Assembly (NCBI RefSeq): GCF_001563265.1
Contig: NZ_CP005083.1
Coordinates: 313,001 to 377,000, forward strand
Origin: Sphingobium sp. TKS
GTDB taxonomy: Bacteria > Pseudomonadota > Alphaproteobacteria > Sphingomonadales > Sphingomonadaceae
Reading direction: 5' to 3'
Length of the DNA stretch: 64,000 nucleotides
Shown one piece after another: positions 43,014-52,934 of the stretch. Both the position numbers and the translations under genes were made by a program. Below the pieces are notes generated by a model that searched no databases, had not been told where the DNA came from, and saw nothing but the letters and a program-made list of their open reading frames with translations. Positions within the stretch are counted from its first letter, which is position 1. Every line of letters starts with the position of its first letter.

Positions 43014-45309
43014 GGACATTCGATCGAACGGGCGCAACATCCCCCTCATTCATCACAGCGCGCGCGGAAATGTGCAGCGCAACTCAGGCAATTTCACGCG
43101 CGGAAGCCAGCTCCTCACGCACGAGATGCTGATGTGGTTCTCGGGCGCGAAGCTGCCCTTCCTGCTATGGTTTTTTGTCTTCCTCATAGCCTTCTGCCTC
43201 ATCCTCGCCGTGAAGCTCGACGAGCACGGCGTCCAGCTCATCGGAATGAAGCTCTATTCGGCCTTGTGGAACTGGATCGACCTCGATCCGAACAAGCGCG
43301 TCAACGTCACGCTTCCCAGCGGAGACGTCCTTCGCACCGTGATGCCGGCAGTCCCCTACATCCCCGAGGTGATCAGGGCATGGACCGTCGCCATGAGAGG
43401 ACTGTTGGGCGCGTTCCTCATCTCGGCCTTCATCACCATTCCGTTGACCATTTGGTTCATCGACATCTCGCATCGACGCGGCCGCGCGATCCTTCAGGAA
43501 CGGCATGAACGCGGCGCCATGCTTGTCGACCACGATATCCTTCTCAACGAGATCAATGAATATAATCGCGAGAAGTTCGAAACCGAGGCGGTCGAACTCT
43601 TTCCCGGGAAGTCGCCGCGGGACGTCCTCGCGCTTCCCTTCGCCGTGCGCAAGGCAGCCGGAATCCACCATCCCTACAAGCTCGCCGACATCCCTTTCCC
43701 CCATCGGCTCGAGCAGTCGCATGCGATGCTATTCGGAACGACCGGCGCCGGGAAAACGACACAGCTTCGCGATCTGATTGTGCAGATGCGCCAGCGCCAG
43801 GACAACGCCGTCGTTTTCGACCTCACGGGCGCCTACGTCGAAGCGTTCTACGACCCGGAACGCGACACGATCCTCAACCCGATGGACCAGCGCTGTCCCG
43901 CCTGGACCATCTTCAACGACTGCACGAGCTACAGTCATTTCACGGCAGCGGCTGCCTCTCTCGTTCCGTCCGACGGCGGATCGTCCGAGCCCTTCTGGGC
44001 GCTCGCCGCGCGCACTCTCTTCATCGAAATGTGCATCAAGCTCCGCGAGCGCGGCCAAACGACCAATCTCGCTCTCTCCGACAATCTGATGACGGCCGAC
44101 CTGAAGCGCGTGCACCGCTATCTGGCCAACACAATCGCGGACCCGCTGACCGCCCCGGAAGCTGCACGGATGGCGGAATCGATCCGGGCTGTCTTCAATA
44201 CCAATGCGCAGGTCCTGCGGTTCCTCCCCGACGAGGGCGAGCCTTACTCCATTCGCAGGTGGATGACGGCCGACAAAAGGCCCGGCGCCATCCTCTTCAT
44301 CACCTCCGATTATGAGGACCTGGAGCTGAACCGTCCGCTCCTGACGCTCTGGACGAACCTGTCCATCACGAGCCTCATGTCGATGCCGCGGACGAACAGT
44401 CTGCGCACCTGGTTCGTGTTCGACGAACTCGCCGCGCTCCACCGTCTGCCGGCCATCGAGAAGGGACTTCAGACCGCACGCAATTTTGGCGGAGCAATGC
44501 TCCTCGGCCTCCACAGCTTTCCGAAGCTCGTCGAGGTCTACGGCGAAGAAGGCGCTCGAAATCTTGCTTCGCTAGCACGCACCAAGCTGATCCTCGCCAC
44601 CGGCGAATATAAGACCGCCGAAGAATGCTCCCTCTACATCGGAAACCGTGAGGTTCGCCAGATGGATGAGGCCTATTCTTACGGCTATAACAACACGCGC
44701 GACGCTTCGACGCTGACTCCGCGAAAGCAGGTCGAACCGCTTGTCCTTCCCGACGACATCACCAACCTTCCGGCGCTTCACGGATATGTCAAATATCCGG
44801 ACGGATTCCCCGCAGGACGGATCAAGCTCGAATGGAAACGATACCCCGTTGTCGCCGAGGGCTTCATGCCTCGCGCCAATGTTCAACCCGTTCGATCAAG
44901 GCGCGGAGAAGGGGCGTTCGAGGAGGATGGGGCAGGGGAAGCCGGCGGGCGGGACGGCTCGTTGCTGGTGATCGACGAGATTCTGGAATCTCCCAATCTC
45001 GCGCGGGATTTGGCCGCCGGGATATTGTCGGCGGAAGCAGAAGAAGAGGGGAACGCGGCGGCACGGGCGGCGCAGGGCACGGACGACCGCGGTGATCAGG
45101 GATCGGTAAAGGGTGAAAGCGCCGAAAAGGCGCCCGCGGCACCGGCCCGATCAGACGAGCAGGCTGTTGCGGCGCGGGATCGCGACGATCGGAGCGATGG
45201 CCATCGGCAGGGTCAGGGGACGCCCCAGGTCGAGGATCAGACGCTCGCCGAACTGCGTCAGGACTTCTCGGCCGGCCGTGACGACAACGATCTCGATATG
45301 GGCATCTGA
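43003..45309 (+). CDS. traD: Type IV coupling protein TraD
   Basis: 768 residues. Two N-terminal membrane segments (about 45-65 and 128-148) are followed by the VirD4/TraD motor: Walker A LFGTTGAGKTTQL (about 243-255), Walker B WFVFDELAAL (about 468-477). Residues from about 625 to the end are Glu/Ala/Arg-rich and disordered, as in F TraD, where the tail contacts the relaxosome. It pumps the relaxase-bound strand into the transfer channel. I start at ATG 43003. Its stop overlaps the traI start by one base. Confidence 0.95.
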   Translation: MARKDIRSNGRNIPLIHHSARGNVQRNSGNFTRGSQLLTHEMLMWFSGAKLPFLLWFFVFLIAFCLILAVKLDEHGVQLIGMKLYSALWNWIDLDPNKRVNVTLPSGDVLRTVMPAVPYIPEVIRAWTVAMRGLLGAFLISAFITIPLTIWFIDISHRRGRAILQERHERGAMLVDHDILLNEINEYNREKFETEAVELFPGKSPRDVLALPFAVRKAAGIHHPYKLADIPFPHRLEQSHAMLFGTTGAGKTTQLRDLIVQMRQRQDNAVVFDLTGAYVEAFYDPERDTILNPMDQRCPAWTIFNDCTSYSHFTAAAASLVPSDGGSSEPFWALAARTLFIEMCIKLRERGQTTNLALSDNLMTADLKRVHRYLANTIADPLTAPEAARMAESIRAVFNTNAQVLRFLPDEGEPYSIRRWMTADKRPGAILFITSDYEDLELNRPLLTLWTNLSITSLMSMPRTNSLRTWFVFDELAALHRLPAIEKGLQTARNFGGAMLLGLHSFPKLVEVYGEEGARNLASLARTKLILATGEYKTAEECSLYIGNREVRQMDEAYSYGYNNTRDASTLTPRKQVEPLVLPDDITNLPALHGYVKYPDGFPAGRIKLEWKRYPVVAEGFMPRANVQPVRSRRGEGAFEEDGAGEAGGRDGSLLVIDEILESPNLARDLAAGILSAEAEEEGNAAARAAQGTDDRGDQGSVKGESAEKAPAAPARSDEQAVAARDRDDRSDGHRQGQGTPQVEDQTLAELRQDFSAGRDDNDLDMGI

Positions 45310-48300
45310 TGCTCTCCGTCGCCCCGATCCGCTCGGCCGCCGGGTCCGCGAATTATTTCGCGAAGGACGACTATTACACCGTCGAGGATTCGTCCGAGGT
45401 CAGCGCCTGGGCAGGGGAAGGGGCCGACATCGCTGGTCTCTCTGGCGAGGTGTCGAAGGACGCCTTCGAAGGGATTCTAAACGGGTTCCTGCCGAGCGGG
45501 GAAGGGGTCGCCCAGGTCGAGAACCGCCGGCACGGCCTCGACCTTACCTTTTCGATGCCGAAGTCCGCGTCGGTGATGGCCTATGTCGCCGGCGACAAGC
45601 GCGTGCTCTCCGCCAACATGGCGGCCGTCAAGCAGACGATGGCCTGGGTCGAAAAGAACCTTGCCGAAGGCCGGCGCGACGTCGACGGCCGCAAGGTTCC
45701 GGTCCAGACCGGCAATCTCGTCTATGCGCTCTTCCAGCACGATACCAGCCGGGCGCTCGATCCGCAGGGCCATATTCACGCTGTGATCGGCAACATGACG
45801 CAGATGCCCGATGGCAAGTGGCAAGCCCTTCACGCCGACAAGATCTGGAGCCACAACAGCATCATCGGCGCGATTTACCACAGCTACCTGCGGACGGCGC
45901 TCGAGAAGATCGGCTACACTGTAGAGCTTCGCGGCAAGCACGGAACCTTCGAGATCGTCGGCGTGCCAAAGGCCGCGCGTGAGGAGTTCAGCCAACGGCG
46001 CGAGGACATTCTCAACAAGGCGGCCGAAACCGGCATAACATCCCACAAGGGCCGCGACCAGATCACGATCAATACCCGCGATCCCAAGCTCGACGTCGAG
46101 GATCGCGGCGCGCTCAGGCAAAGCTGGATCGAGCGGGCCGCTGCGCTCGGTTTCGACGGAAAGGACCTGCGCGCGGCCGCGGAAGCGCGTGCTGGCATGA
46201 TGACCGCGGTCGGGCCGCTCGAGCGCGGCTATCGCGCGATCGTCGATGCCATCGATCTCGCGCGCAGCCGGCTCGGCGATTTCCTTCGCCCACACGACCC
46301 GTTAGTCGACCATGCGCTCGCGCGCGCGGTCAAGTCACCCGAAGAGGCCCGCACGCAACTCGCGGTCGCATCGGCCGTCCGCATCCTGTCCGAACGCGAG
46401 GCGGCCTGGCCGCTTCATATGGTGTCGAAGACTGCGCTCGATCTCGGTCTCAAAGGCGTCACCGTCGAAAGCGTCGAGCGCCGGATCGATCAGCTCGTCC
46501 AGAATCGGCAGATCGTGATGGGAACTGCCCATGCCACGGACCGCGACGGCAAGATGGTGACGACCCAGGAGGCGCTGCGCATCGAGGAGAAGATCCTCGA
46601 CCTGGTGAAGGAAGGCAATGGCGCCGCAAATCCCGTCCTGTCTGCTGCCGACGCGCCCGCGCGCCTTCAGGCAGTCGCGGAGCATCCACTCAATCCCGGG
46701 CAGCTTGCCGCCGCGACCCTGATCCTCTCCTCTGACGATCGCACGATCACGATCCAGGGAAAGGCGGGCACGGGCAAGTCCACGATGCTGCAGGCGGTCT
46801 CGCGCGTCGCGGAGGCCGAAGGCCGTACGATCCGGGGTCTCGCGTTCCAGAACAAAATGGTCGGCGATCTCGCCGAGGGCGCCGGCATCCAGGCCCAGAC
46901 GATCGCCTCCTTTGTCCTCGCCCACGAGCGCTTCATCGCCGAACGGAACACGCCGCGCTATGAAGCGGCGCGGGAAAGGCTCGCCGGCACCATGCTCCTC
47001 GTGGACGAGACCTCGATGGTCTCGGCAAGCGATATGCTGAAGCTTCACCAGATCAGCGCGGCGATGGGCGTCGACAAGCTCGTCCTCGTCGGCGACAGGC
47101 AGCAGCTCTCCTCGATCGACTGGGGCAAGGCCTTCGCCATGATCCAGGCTGCCGGCGCGACGATGGTGCGGATGACCCAGAATATCCGCATCGGGAAGCC
47201 GGGCCAGCCGCTAACCGAAGAGCAGCAGAAGCTGAAGGTTGTCGCCGAACTCGCGAACGTGGGAAAGGCGGGCGCCGCCATGAAGGTGCTCGGCGAGCAT
47301 ATCGTGGAAGAGAAGGATCCGGCCGCCGCCGCGGCCGATAGTTGGCTCGGCCTTTCACCGGAAGAGCGTGAGGCGACCGCCGTATTCGCATCAGGCAGAG
47401 ACGCGCGCGAGACTATCAACAAGCGCATTCAAGCCGGATTGATCGCCGAAGGAAGCGTCAAGGGCGAGGCGCTCCAGCTCACAGTCTATGATCGAGTGAA
47501 TACGACGCGCGAGGAATTGCGCTATGCGTCGACCTATCGCCCCGGCCAGACCCTCGAGGTGGGTCGGGGCGGGGCGCAGGATGTCGGCATCCAGGCCGGG
47601 CGATACGATGTCCTCAAGGTCCATGCCAGTGGCAAGGTCGACCTCGCAGACGGACGGCGCAGGATCCGCTTCGATCCGCAGAAGCTGTCGCCGGCAGAGC
47701 AGCGGGACCGGCTCCAGCTCTCCGAGAAAAAGCCGCTCGATATCCACGAGGGCGACCGCATCCGCTGGACCGCGAACGACAAGGGCCGCGGGCTTCACAA
47801 CGCCACCCTCGCCCGGGTGGTGAGCGTCGACGGCTCCGGCGTCACGGTAGAGACGGCGGGCAAGGAGCAACTGACCCTGCCGATGGGCGATCCGATGCTC
47901 TCGCGCCTCGACCTCGCCTACTCGCTGAACATGCATATGGCGCAAGGCATCACAACCGACAGGGCGATCGGCGTCATGTCCTCATTCGAGCGTTTCCTGT
48001 CCAACCAGCGCCTGTTCAATGTCCTCGTGACGCGCGTGCGCGACGGCCTGACGATGATCGTTGACGACAAGGAGAAGCTGGCACGGCAGCTCGACATGAA
48101 CCCGGGCAACAAGACCTCTTCGCTCGAAACCGTCGGCCGCCTCGACATAGATGGGAACATGGCCAAGGGCGCGAAGGCGCGCGAGGATTTCAATCCCGGC
48201 CCGATCGACGGCGTCGACCTGTCCGATCTCCCGCCGCTGCCTGACGACCTGCCCCCGCTCCCTGACGCCGGCGCCGCAGCGCCGGTCGGAAAGGACCAGG

Positions 48301-48380
48301 CAGCGAAGCCCGAACCGAAGCCCGACCGGGCGGAACAATTGCCGCCGCTGCCCGAGCGCAGCCTCGGCCTCGATTTGTAG
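45309..48380 (+). CDS. traI: MobF relaxase/helicase (TraI/TrwC family)
   Basis: 1,023 residues. The N-terminal relaxase has catalytic Tyr candidates at about 16, 22 and 23 (NYFAKDDYYT) and the metal-binding His triad in DPQGHIHAVIGN (about 150-160). The C-terminal superfamily I helicase has Walker A IQGKAGTGKSTML (about 482-494), Walker B MLLVDETSMV (about 560-569) and a final VLVTRVRDGLTMIVDD motif. The Pro-rich tail ends LPPLPERSLGLDL. Shorter than F TraI (1,756 aa), similar to TrwC. It nicks oriT, stays bound to the 5' end and unwinds the strand. Confidence 0.95.
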   Translation: MLSVAPIRSAAGSANYFAKDDYYTVEDSSEVSAWAGEGADIAGLSGEVSKDAFEGILNGFLPSGEGVAQVENRRHGLDLTFSMPKSASVMAYVAGDKRVLSANMAAVKQTMAWVEKNLAEGRRDVDGRKVPVQTGNLVYALFQHDTSRALDPQGHIHAVIGNMTQMPDGKWQALHADKIWSHNSIIGAIYHSYLRTALEKIGYTVELRGKHGTFEIVGVPKAAREEFSQRREDILNKAAETGITSHKGRDQITINTRDPKLDVEDRGALRQSWIERAAALGFDGKDLRAAAEARAGMMTAVGPLERGYRAIVDAIDLARSRLGDFLRPHDPLVDHALARAVKSPEEARTQLAVASAVRILSEREAAWPLHMVSKTALDLGLKGVTVESVERRIDQLVQNRQIVMGTAHATDRDGKMVTTQEALRIEEKILDLVKEGNGAANPVLSAADAPARLQAVAEHPLNPGQLAAATLILSSDDRTITIQGKAGTGKSTMLQAVSRVAEAEGRTIRGLAFQNKMVGDLAEGAGIQAQTIASFVLAHERFIAERNTPRYEAARERLAGTMLLVDETSMVSASDMLKLHQISAAMGVDKLVLVGDRQQLSSIDWGKAFAMIQAAGATMVRMTQNIRIGKPGQPLTEEQQKLKVVAELANVGKAGAAMKVLGEHIVEEKDPAAAAADSWLGLSPEEREATAVFASGRDARETINKRIQAGLIAEGSVKGEALQLTVYDRVNTTREELRYASTYRPGQTLEVGRGGAQDVGIQAGRYDVLKVHASGKVDLADGRRRIRFDPQKLSPAEQRDRLQLSEKKPLDIHEGDRIRWTANDKGRGLHNATLARVVSVDGSGVTVETAGKEQLTLPMGDPMLSRLDLAYSLNMHMAQGITTDRAIGVMSSFERFLSNQRLFNVLVTRVRDGLTMIVDDKEKLARQLDMNPGNKTSSLETVGRLDIDGNMAKGAKAREDFNPGPIDGVDLSDLPPLPDDLPPLPDAGAAAPVGKDQAAKPEPKPDRAEQLPPLPERSLGLDL

Positions 48381-48429
48381 CATGAAGCCGCCGGCGCGGC
48401 GCCGGGGGCGAAAGGAAGGAGACGAAACG

Positions 48430-48630
48430 ATGGCATGGGAATTTGAGCAGGCCGGCAAGTTCGGCAGCGAGAAGGCGGCTGACGATTATGCCAGGCGCAA
48501 CAATCTCGATCCGCGCGATGTGCAGATCACCCGCAAAGGCGGGGAAGTGGAGCTCAGCATCCGCCGATCGGCGCTCGACGGGCGCAACCTGCGCGACAAT
48601 GGCGAAGGCCGGCGGGATGGGTGGGGCTGA
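48430..48630 (+). CDS. Small protein following traI
   Basis: 66 residues: FEQAGKFGSEKAADDYARRNNLDPRDVQITRKGGEVELSIRRS looks like a compact alpha-beta unit. AAAGGAAGGAG upstream is an excellent ribosome site. Often found directly after traI on related elements, to my recollection without assigned function. Confidence 0.65.
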   Translation: MAWEFEQAGKFGSEKAADDYARRNNLDPRDVQITRKGGEVELSIRRSALDGRNLRDNGEGRRDGWG

Positions 48631-48701
48631 AGGAGGCGGTCATGGAATTCACTCAGCGCCGCGGCGACGCGCCCCCTCGGGCAATCGGAGGATAACCGCG
48701 C

Positions 48702-49355
48702 ATGGGCATCGACGATCGAGACTATATGCGCGAGCGGCAGCGCGCGCGGAGCGGAAGCACGCGCTGGAATGACCGAGCCGGGCGCGTGGAGGGCGCCTGG
48801 TTCGACCCGGCCATTCGAAGCTTCGACTATCAACGCGGACGCTGGCGGGGCTCCAGGCGTTCCAGCCCTGTTCGATATATTCCCTTTGCCCTGAGCCTCC
48901 TCCTCATTCTGATCCCCCTCTACGGCGAAGCTCAACGGGCGGGCTGGCTGCCGGATCGCGAGGCGGCGATGCCATTTCCGGAATCAGGGTCGGTAACTGT
49001 GGCGAGTTGGGCGATGCACGAACCCGTTAGCAGCTTCCTCACCGTCGAGACGGCGGACAGCAATGCCGTCGTGCAGCTCATCGACCCGACCACCGGCCGA
49101 CACGCCATTTCGATCTATGTCTCGAAAAATGACCGGATTCGCGTGCCGGTGCCGCAGGGCACATTCCGGCTCCGGCTCATCGAAGGTCAGAAGTGGCACG
49201 GACCGGTGCGCTATTTCGGGTCGAATACATCCTACGAGACAGCCGCTGAACTCATGATCTTTGCACCTCGGGCCGGCCACATCATTGACCTTCATCGGAG
49301 GCCCGATGGCAATCTCAAAACGCGTATGATGTTGTCGCGCCCCGAAGCTCTGTGA
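48702..49355 (+). CDS. Membrane-anchored hypothetical protein
   Basis: 217 residues. The basic N-terminus (RERQRARSGSTRWNDRAGR) is followed by one membrane span (YIPFALSLLLILIPLY, about 59-74) and a periplasmic beta-rich part (SFLTVETADSNAVVQLIDPTTGRHAISIYVSKNDRIRVPVPQGTF). This resembles small anchored proteins of conjugative operons, possibly linked to channel assembly. No family recognised. Last plus-strand gene of the traD-traI cluster. Confidence 0.6.
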   Translation: MGIDDRDYMRERQRARSGSTRWNDRAGRVEGAWFDPAIRSFDYQRGRWRGSRRSSPVRYIPFALSLLLILIPLYGEAQRAGWLPDREAAMPFPESGSVTVASWAMHEPVSSFLTVETADSNAVVQLIDPTTGRHAISIYVSKNDRIRVPVPQGTFRLRLIEGQKWHGPVRYFGSNTSYETAAELMIFAPRAGHIIDLHRRPDGNLKTRMMLSRPEAL

Positions 49356-49375
49356 TTCCGGACGCGTAAGTGTGG

Positions 49376-50575
49376 TCAGCGGCGCACGCGCGATAGGACC
49401 CGGGCGGCGACATTGCTGCGAACCGCGAGCTTGCGGCCATAGCGTAATGCCGTAGCGGGCGAGCTCCAGCGCAGCGCCTGGGCTATTCCCGCGCCGTCCT
49501 CTCCGGCAGCAAAAAGGTCCTGGGTCAGGCCGACGCGAAGGGAGTGAGTGGACAATGCCTGCACCGCGGCGGTCAACTCGCTGGCGGGGAGACTCACCAA
49601 TCCCAGTTCGAATGCTGCAAGCGCGACGCGTCGGTAGATGCCGTTGACGCCCTGGCGTGTCAGCGGCGCCGTTCCGATGGAATAGGTCGTTCGGGCGAGC
49701 GCCGTTTCAGAATCGCTGGCGCGTACGCGCCGCCGATCGACTCCGACCCTGCGGAACAGGGGGCCTTCCTCGATACCGCTCGCTTCCAGCCAGGCGCCGA
49801 CCCGCCGCATGGTCTCGGCCGACAGCCATGCCCAGGCGCCTTCGCCTTCCTGGTCGGTCTTGGAGAAGGGGATGAACAGCGTCGCCGAACCATCCTGCTG
49901 GGGATCGATATGCACAGCTTCGACCACCGTGAGTTCGCTTACGCGCAGCCCCGCGTCATATCCGAGCGATAGCAGGGCAGCGTCGCGCAGCCCCTGCAGG
50001 TCGCCGCCGCAGGCATCGAGAAGCGCAGCGAGGGTGAATCCCTTGGTGACATGGCTGTCCAGTGCCTTGCCGAGCCGCAATGGCGCTGCCTGGCGCTGCA
50101 AGGCTCCTCTGCGCCTGCGGACGGCCTTGAGCGCCGCGCGCACCATCGGTGCGTCGGTAGGCGCGGCTTCGCCCGCCAATCCCATCATGCGGTGGACCGT
50201 GCCGAGGCTAGCGATCCGGCGCGCGAGCGTCGCGGGCTTCTTGCCCCTGCCATCGAGCGCATTCACATAGCGAACCAGATCTTCGGGATCGGCGGGCAGC
50301 GGTGAGCGGCCTTCCTCACCGCACCAGCCGCTCCAGCAGTCGAGATCGGCGGCGATCGCCGCCTTTGTCGCGTCGGCCATGGCCGCCAGCGTCGTCTCGA
50401 GTCCGAGTTGGCTGATCGGCGGCAGATCCGCTGGAACGATGCTGGCGATCGTGCGCAGCAGCCGCATGTCGACGGTCTCGGGATCCGCGTTTGGCGATCG
50501 CGTCGGCAGCGCGGCATCGTTGGTCCGGACCACCACGATTTCGGCGTCGGAACGGCTGGCGGGTTTTTCGGCCAT
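49376..50575 (-). CDS. Tyrosine site-specific recombinase / integrase
   Basis: 399 residues. A SAM-like N-terminal domain (about 50-150) and a catalytic domain with Arg in GYDAGLRVSEL (about 211), THSLRVGLTQDLFAAGEDG (His-x-x-Arg), LRWSSPATALRYGRKL with the nucleophilic Tyr near 382. This is the form of integrase common on proteobacterial genomic islands and plasmids. No attachment site or directionality factor is seen nearby, so whether it integrates this element or is cargo is open. Confidence 0.88.
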   Translation of the reverse strand: MAEKPASRSDAEIVVVRTNDAALPTRSPNADPETVDMRLLRTIASIVPADLPPISQLGLETTLAAMADATKAAIAADLDCWSGWCGEEGRSPLPADPEDLVRYVNALDGRGKKPATLARRIASLGTVHRMMGLAGEAAPTDAPMVRAALKAVRRRRGALQRQAAPLRLGKALDSHVTKGFTLAALLDACGGDLQGLRDAALLSLGYDAGLRVSELTVVEAVHIDPQQDGSATLFIPFSKTDQEGEGAWAWLSAETMRRVGAWLEASGIEEGPLFRRVGVDRRRVRASDSETALARTTYSIGTAPLTRQGVNGIYRRVALAAFELGLVSLPASELTAAVQALSTHSLRVGLTQDLFAAGEDGAGIAQALRWSSPATALRYGRKLAVRSNVAARVLSRVRR

Positions 50576-50797
50576 CGTTGCTACGCGCCCTTGCGCCGGG
50601 CATTGTGCTCATGCGGCACAAGGCGCGGCACATTTGTGCCGCGTGATTTCGCTGCCATTTTCGCGATCGTCATTTTGGCCCTTCCCTGCTGTTTCCGCGC
50701 ACTTGTTCTTACCATAACGATCAATTATGGTAAGTGACAGATCGCGCGGGGAGGGCGGTTTTTGGGGCTGTTTTACAAGCTTTTCCGATAATGCTGA

Positions 50798-51251
50798 TCA
50801 GAGCGCGATATCGACGCGCGTGCAGGACGGTCACGATGCCCGACGGATCCATCCGACAGAAACGCCAAAAGACATAGTGATGCTCATGGCGGCCGAAAAA
50901 GCCCTCGACCCCGAATTCTGCCGGAATGGCGCGCCATCGCGTTTCGCGCCTAGCGATCCGATCGAAGCAGTCGAAGAGGCCGCGAATGTAGGCATCCGCC
51001 TTGGGCCTCGCCCCAGCGGTCGCGTACAGGCATAAATTTCGCCCAGCCGCCCTCCGGCGCATTGAATGCCTGCGTAAGCTCTGCCTTGAGGCGACCAAAC
51101 TGCTCGGCTTGAGCCGTTCCTTGTCCCGGCGGATGAGGTCGCGGACATATTCGCTGACATTTTCGTAGGAGCCTTCGGCGCCGACATGTGCCATGACGAA
51201 ATCGCCTAGTGCGCCCCTGATCCGAACATTGAGCGTAACAGGCTTGCTCAT
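50798..51251 (-). pseudogene. Decayed parDE-type toxin-antitoxin pair
   Basis: The antitoxin starts intact (MSKPVTLNVRIRGALGDFV, SENVSEYVRDLIRRDKER) with GGAGG upstream. Near 51115 the frame must shift to continue as AQAEQFGRLKAELTQAF. Toxin pieces follow without their own start: RDRWGEAQ in one frame, then ADAYIRGLFDCFDRIARRETRWRAIPAEFGVEGFFGRHEHHYVFWRF in the first. A last shift is needed for the natural end VDIAL at 50798. Several lesions and a probable small deletion between the genes make both partners inactive. Confidence 0.8.
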
Positions 51252-51341
51252 GGCGATAACCTCCTGTTTGATATTCTGGACAGGATCAAGGGCAGACTAA
51301 GCAATGCTGGGTGCCTCCGCTGCTTCCCGCCCTTCGTCAGA

Positions 51342-51383
51342 AAATTCTGGAAACTTTCATACATTGGAAGTATCGGGAATTTC
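51342..51383 (+). promoter_or_regulatory. Conserved abiE control region, system 2
   Basis: CTGGAAACTTTCA and TTGGAAGTAT match the region before system 1 (29989-30031). ACTTTC (51353-51358) and GGAAGT (51366-51371) form an inverted pair. The ribosome site is weaker here (CGGGAA) than in system 1 (GAGGAA). Confidence 0.6.
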
Positions 51384-52058
51384 ATGTCCTCCCTGGCGCA
51401 ACAGATCACGGCAGCGGGTCTGGCCGATCATATCCTCAGCGAACGCCAGCTCGGCAATCTGCTGGGCGGCGGAGACGCCCGGCGCTACGGCCTGGTCAAT
51501 CGGGCGCTCAAGGATGGTTCCCTGCTCCGCGTGAAGCGCGGCACCTACCTGCTGGCTAAGCGCTATCGGGCCGAAACCATCCATCCCTTCGCCATTGCGC
51601 AAGGTCTGATGCCGGGTAGCTATGTCTCTTTCGAAAGCGCGCTCGCCCATCATGGCTGGATCCCCGAAGCGGTCTTTGTGACCGCGGGAGTGACGCCTGG
51701 CCGCAAAACGCTCCGCTTTGAAACGACAGACTTCGGCACGTTCAGCTTTCATCCGCTCGCTATCGCGGATTATCAGTTCCTGGCCGGCGTCGATCGCGTG
51801 CAGATGGGCAAGCTCATCGCCTTCGTCGCACAGCCGCTGCGGGCCTTGTTGGACCTCGTTGCCCTGCGCAAGCAGCAGTGGGCGGGCATCGAGTGGCTGA
51901 CCCATGGCATGCGGATCGACGAGGACATGCTCCTCGGGCTCCGACGGAAGGATTTCGCCAAGCTGAAACCGGTCTACAAGCACAAGGCCGTGAACAGCTT
52001 CCTCGCCGCGCTCGAAAGCACTGTCATGGCCAGGAAGGTCCGCTCAGCACATGATTGA
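51384..52058 (+). CDS. abiEi: AbiEi-type antitoxin/repressor, system 2
   Basis: 224 residues, very similar to the protein at 29317-29988 along its whole length (shared MSSLAQQITAAGLADHILSE, RRYGLVNRALKDGSLLRVKR, PLRALLDLVALRK-type segment). N-terminal winged helix plus antitoxin domain. It overlaps abiEii by 8 bp, exactly as in system 1. Expected to repress the operon and block AbiEii toxicity. Confidence 0.92.
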   Translation: MSSLAQQITAAGLADHILSERQLGNLLGGGDARRYGLVNRALKDGSLLRVKRGTYLLAKRYRAETIHPFAIAQGLMPGSYVSFESALAHHGWIPEAVFVTAGVTPGRKTLRFETTDFGTFSFHPLAIADYQFLAGVDRVQMGKLIAFVAQPLRALLDLVALRKQQWAGIEWLTHGMRIDEDMLLGLRRKDFAKLKPVYKHKAVNSFLAALESTVMARKVRSAHD

Positions 52059-52914
52059 CATCATCCAGGAGAAACTGCGCCGCTACGATCCCGCCAATGC
52101 GCTAGAGGAAGAGAATGCGGTCAAGGAAATCCTCCAGGAAATCGCGCTCTATGCCCTTTGGCGCGGCGACTTCTTCGACGTCGCGCTATTCCAGGGCGGC
52201 ACGTCCCTGCGCATCCTGAACAGCCTACCGCGCTTCTCGGAAGATCTCGACTTCCTGCTGCGCCAGGCCGACCCAGACTTCGACTGGACGCCTTATCTCA
52301 AGACCCTGATCGAGGTGTTCGGCCAGTTCGGGCTGAAGCTCGATGCTCTGCCCAGGGCGAAGATGGACACGGCTATCCGCCAGGCGCTGATCAAGAACGA
52401 TTCCATCGCGAGCCAACTCGACCTGTCTTTTGCGGGCGCTGGTAAGCCAAAGACGATCCGGATCAAGCTAGAGATCGACGTCAACCCACCTGCGGGTTCG
52501 GGCGAGGCGTCCAGCTATCTCGATTTTCCAGCGGACCACGAAGTTCGGCACCAGGATCTGCCGTCCAATTTCGCTCTCAAGATTCATGCCTTGCTATGCC
52601 GGGGTTTCCTCAAGGGTCGGGACTGGTTCGATTTCTCCTGGTATGTCGCCAAGGGAGTAACGCTCAATCTGGCCCTCCTGCGCAATGCCCTCATCCAGGC
52701 CGGTCCCTGGGCGGGAGATAATCACATCGCCGTCGACATGCCCTGGCTGAACGAAGCGCTGGGCAGCACGATTGCGAAGATCGACTGGAAGGCCGCCGCT
52801 GACGACGTGCGGCGTTTCCTGCGGCCGGCCGAACTCAGGTCGCTTGATCTGTGGAGTGAGCGCTTTTTCCTCGCCAAACTGGAAAAACTGACGTCGACTT
52901 CTGGTCACGCTTGA
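52051..52914 (+). CDS. abiEii: AbiEii-type nucleotidyltransferase toxin, system 2
   Basis: 287 residues, close paralogue of the toxin at 28452-29324. Motifs intact: FQGGTSLRI with SEDLDFLL, KIHALLCRGFLKGRDWFDF. Differences concentrate in the C-terminal quarter. The two copies probably arose by duplication or by arrival of two related elements. Confidence 0.92.
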   Translation: MIDIIQEKLRRYDPANALEEENAVKEILQEIALYALWRGDFFDVALFQGGTSLRILNSLPRFSEDLDFLLRQADPDFDWTPYLKTLIEVFGQFGLKLDALPRAKMDTAIRQALIKNDSIASQLDLSFAGAGKPKTIRIKLEIDVNPPAGSGEASSYLDFPADHEVRHQDLPSNFALKIHALLCRGFLKGRDWFDFSWYVAKGVTLNLALLRNALIQAGPWAGDNHIAVDMPWLNEALGSTIAKIDWKAAADDVRRFLRPAELRSLDLWSERFFLAKLEKLTSTSGHA

Positions 52915-52934
52915 GCGGCAAACCTCCAGCGCTA

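Noticed and set aside
49376..50575. Assigning this integrase as the integrase of the whole element with an att site
   Set aside because: No attachment repeat, tRNA end or excisionase gene was found nearby, and the element ends are outside the window.
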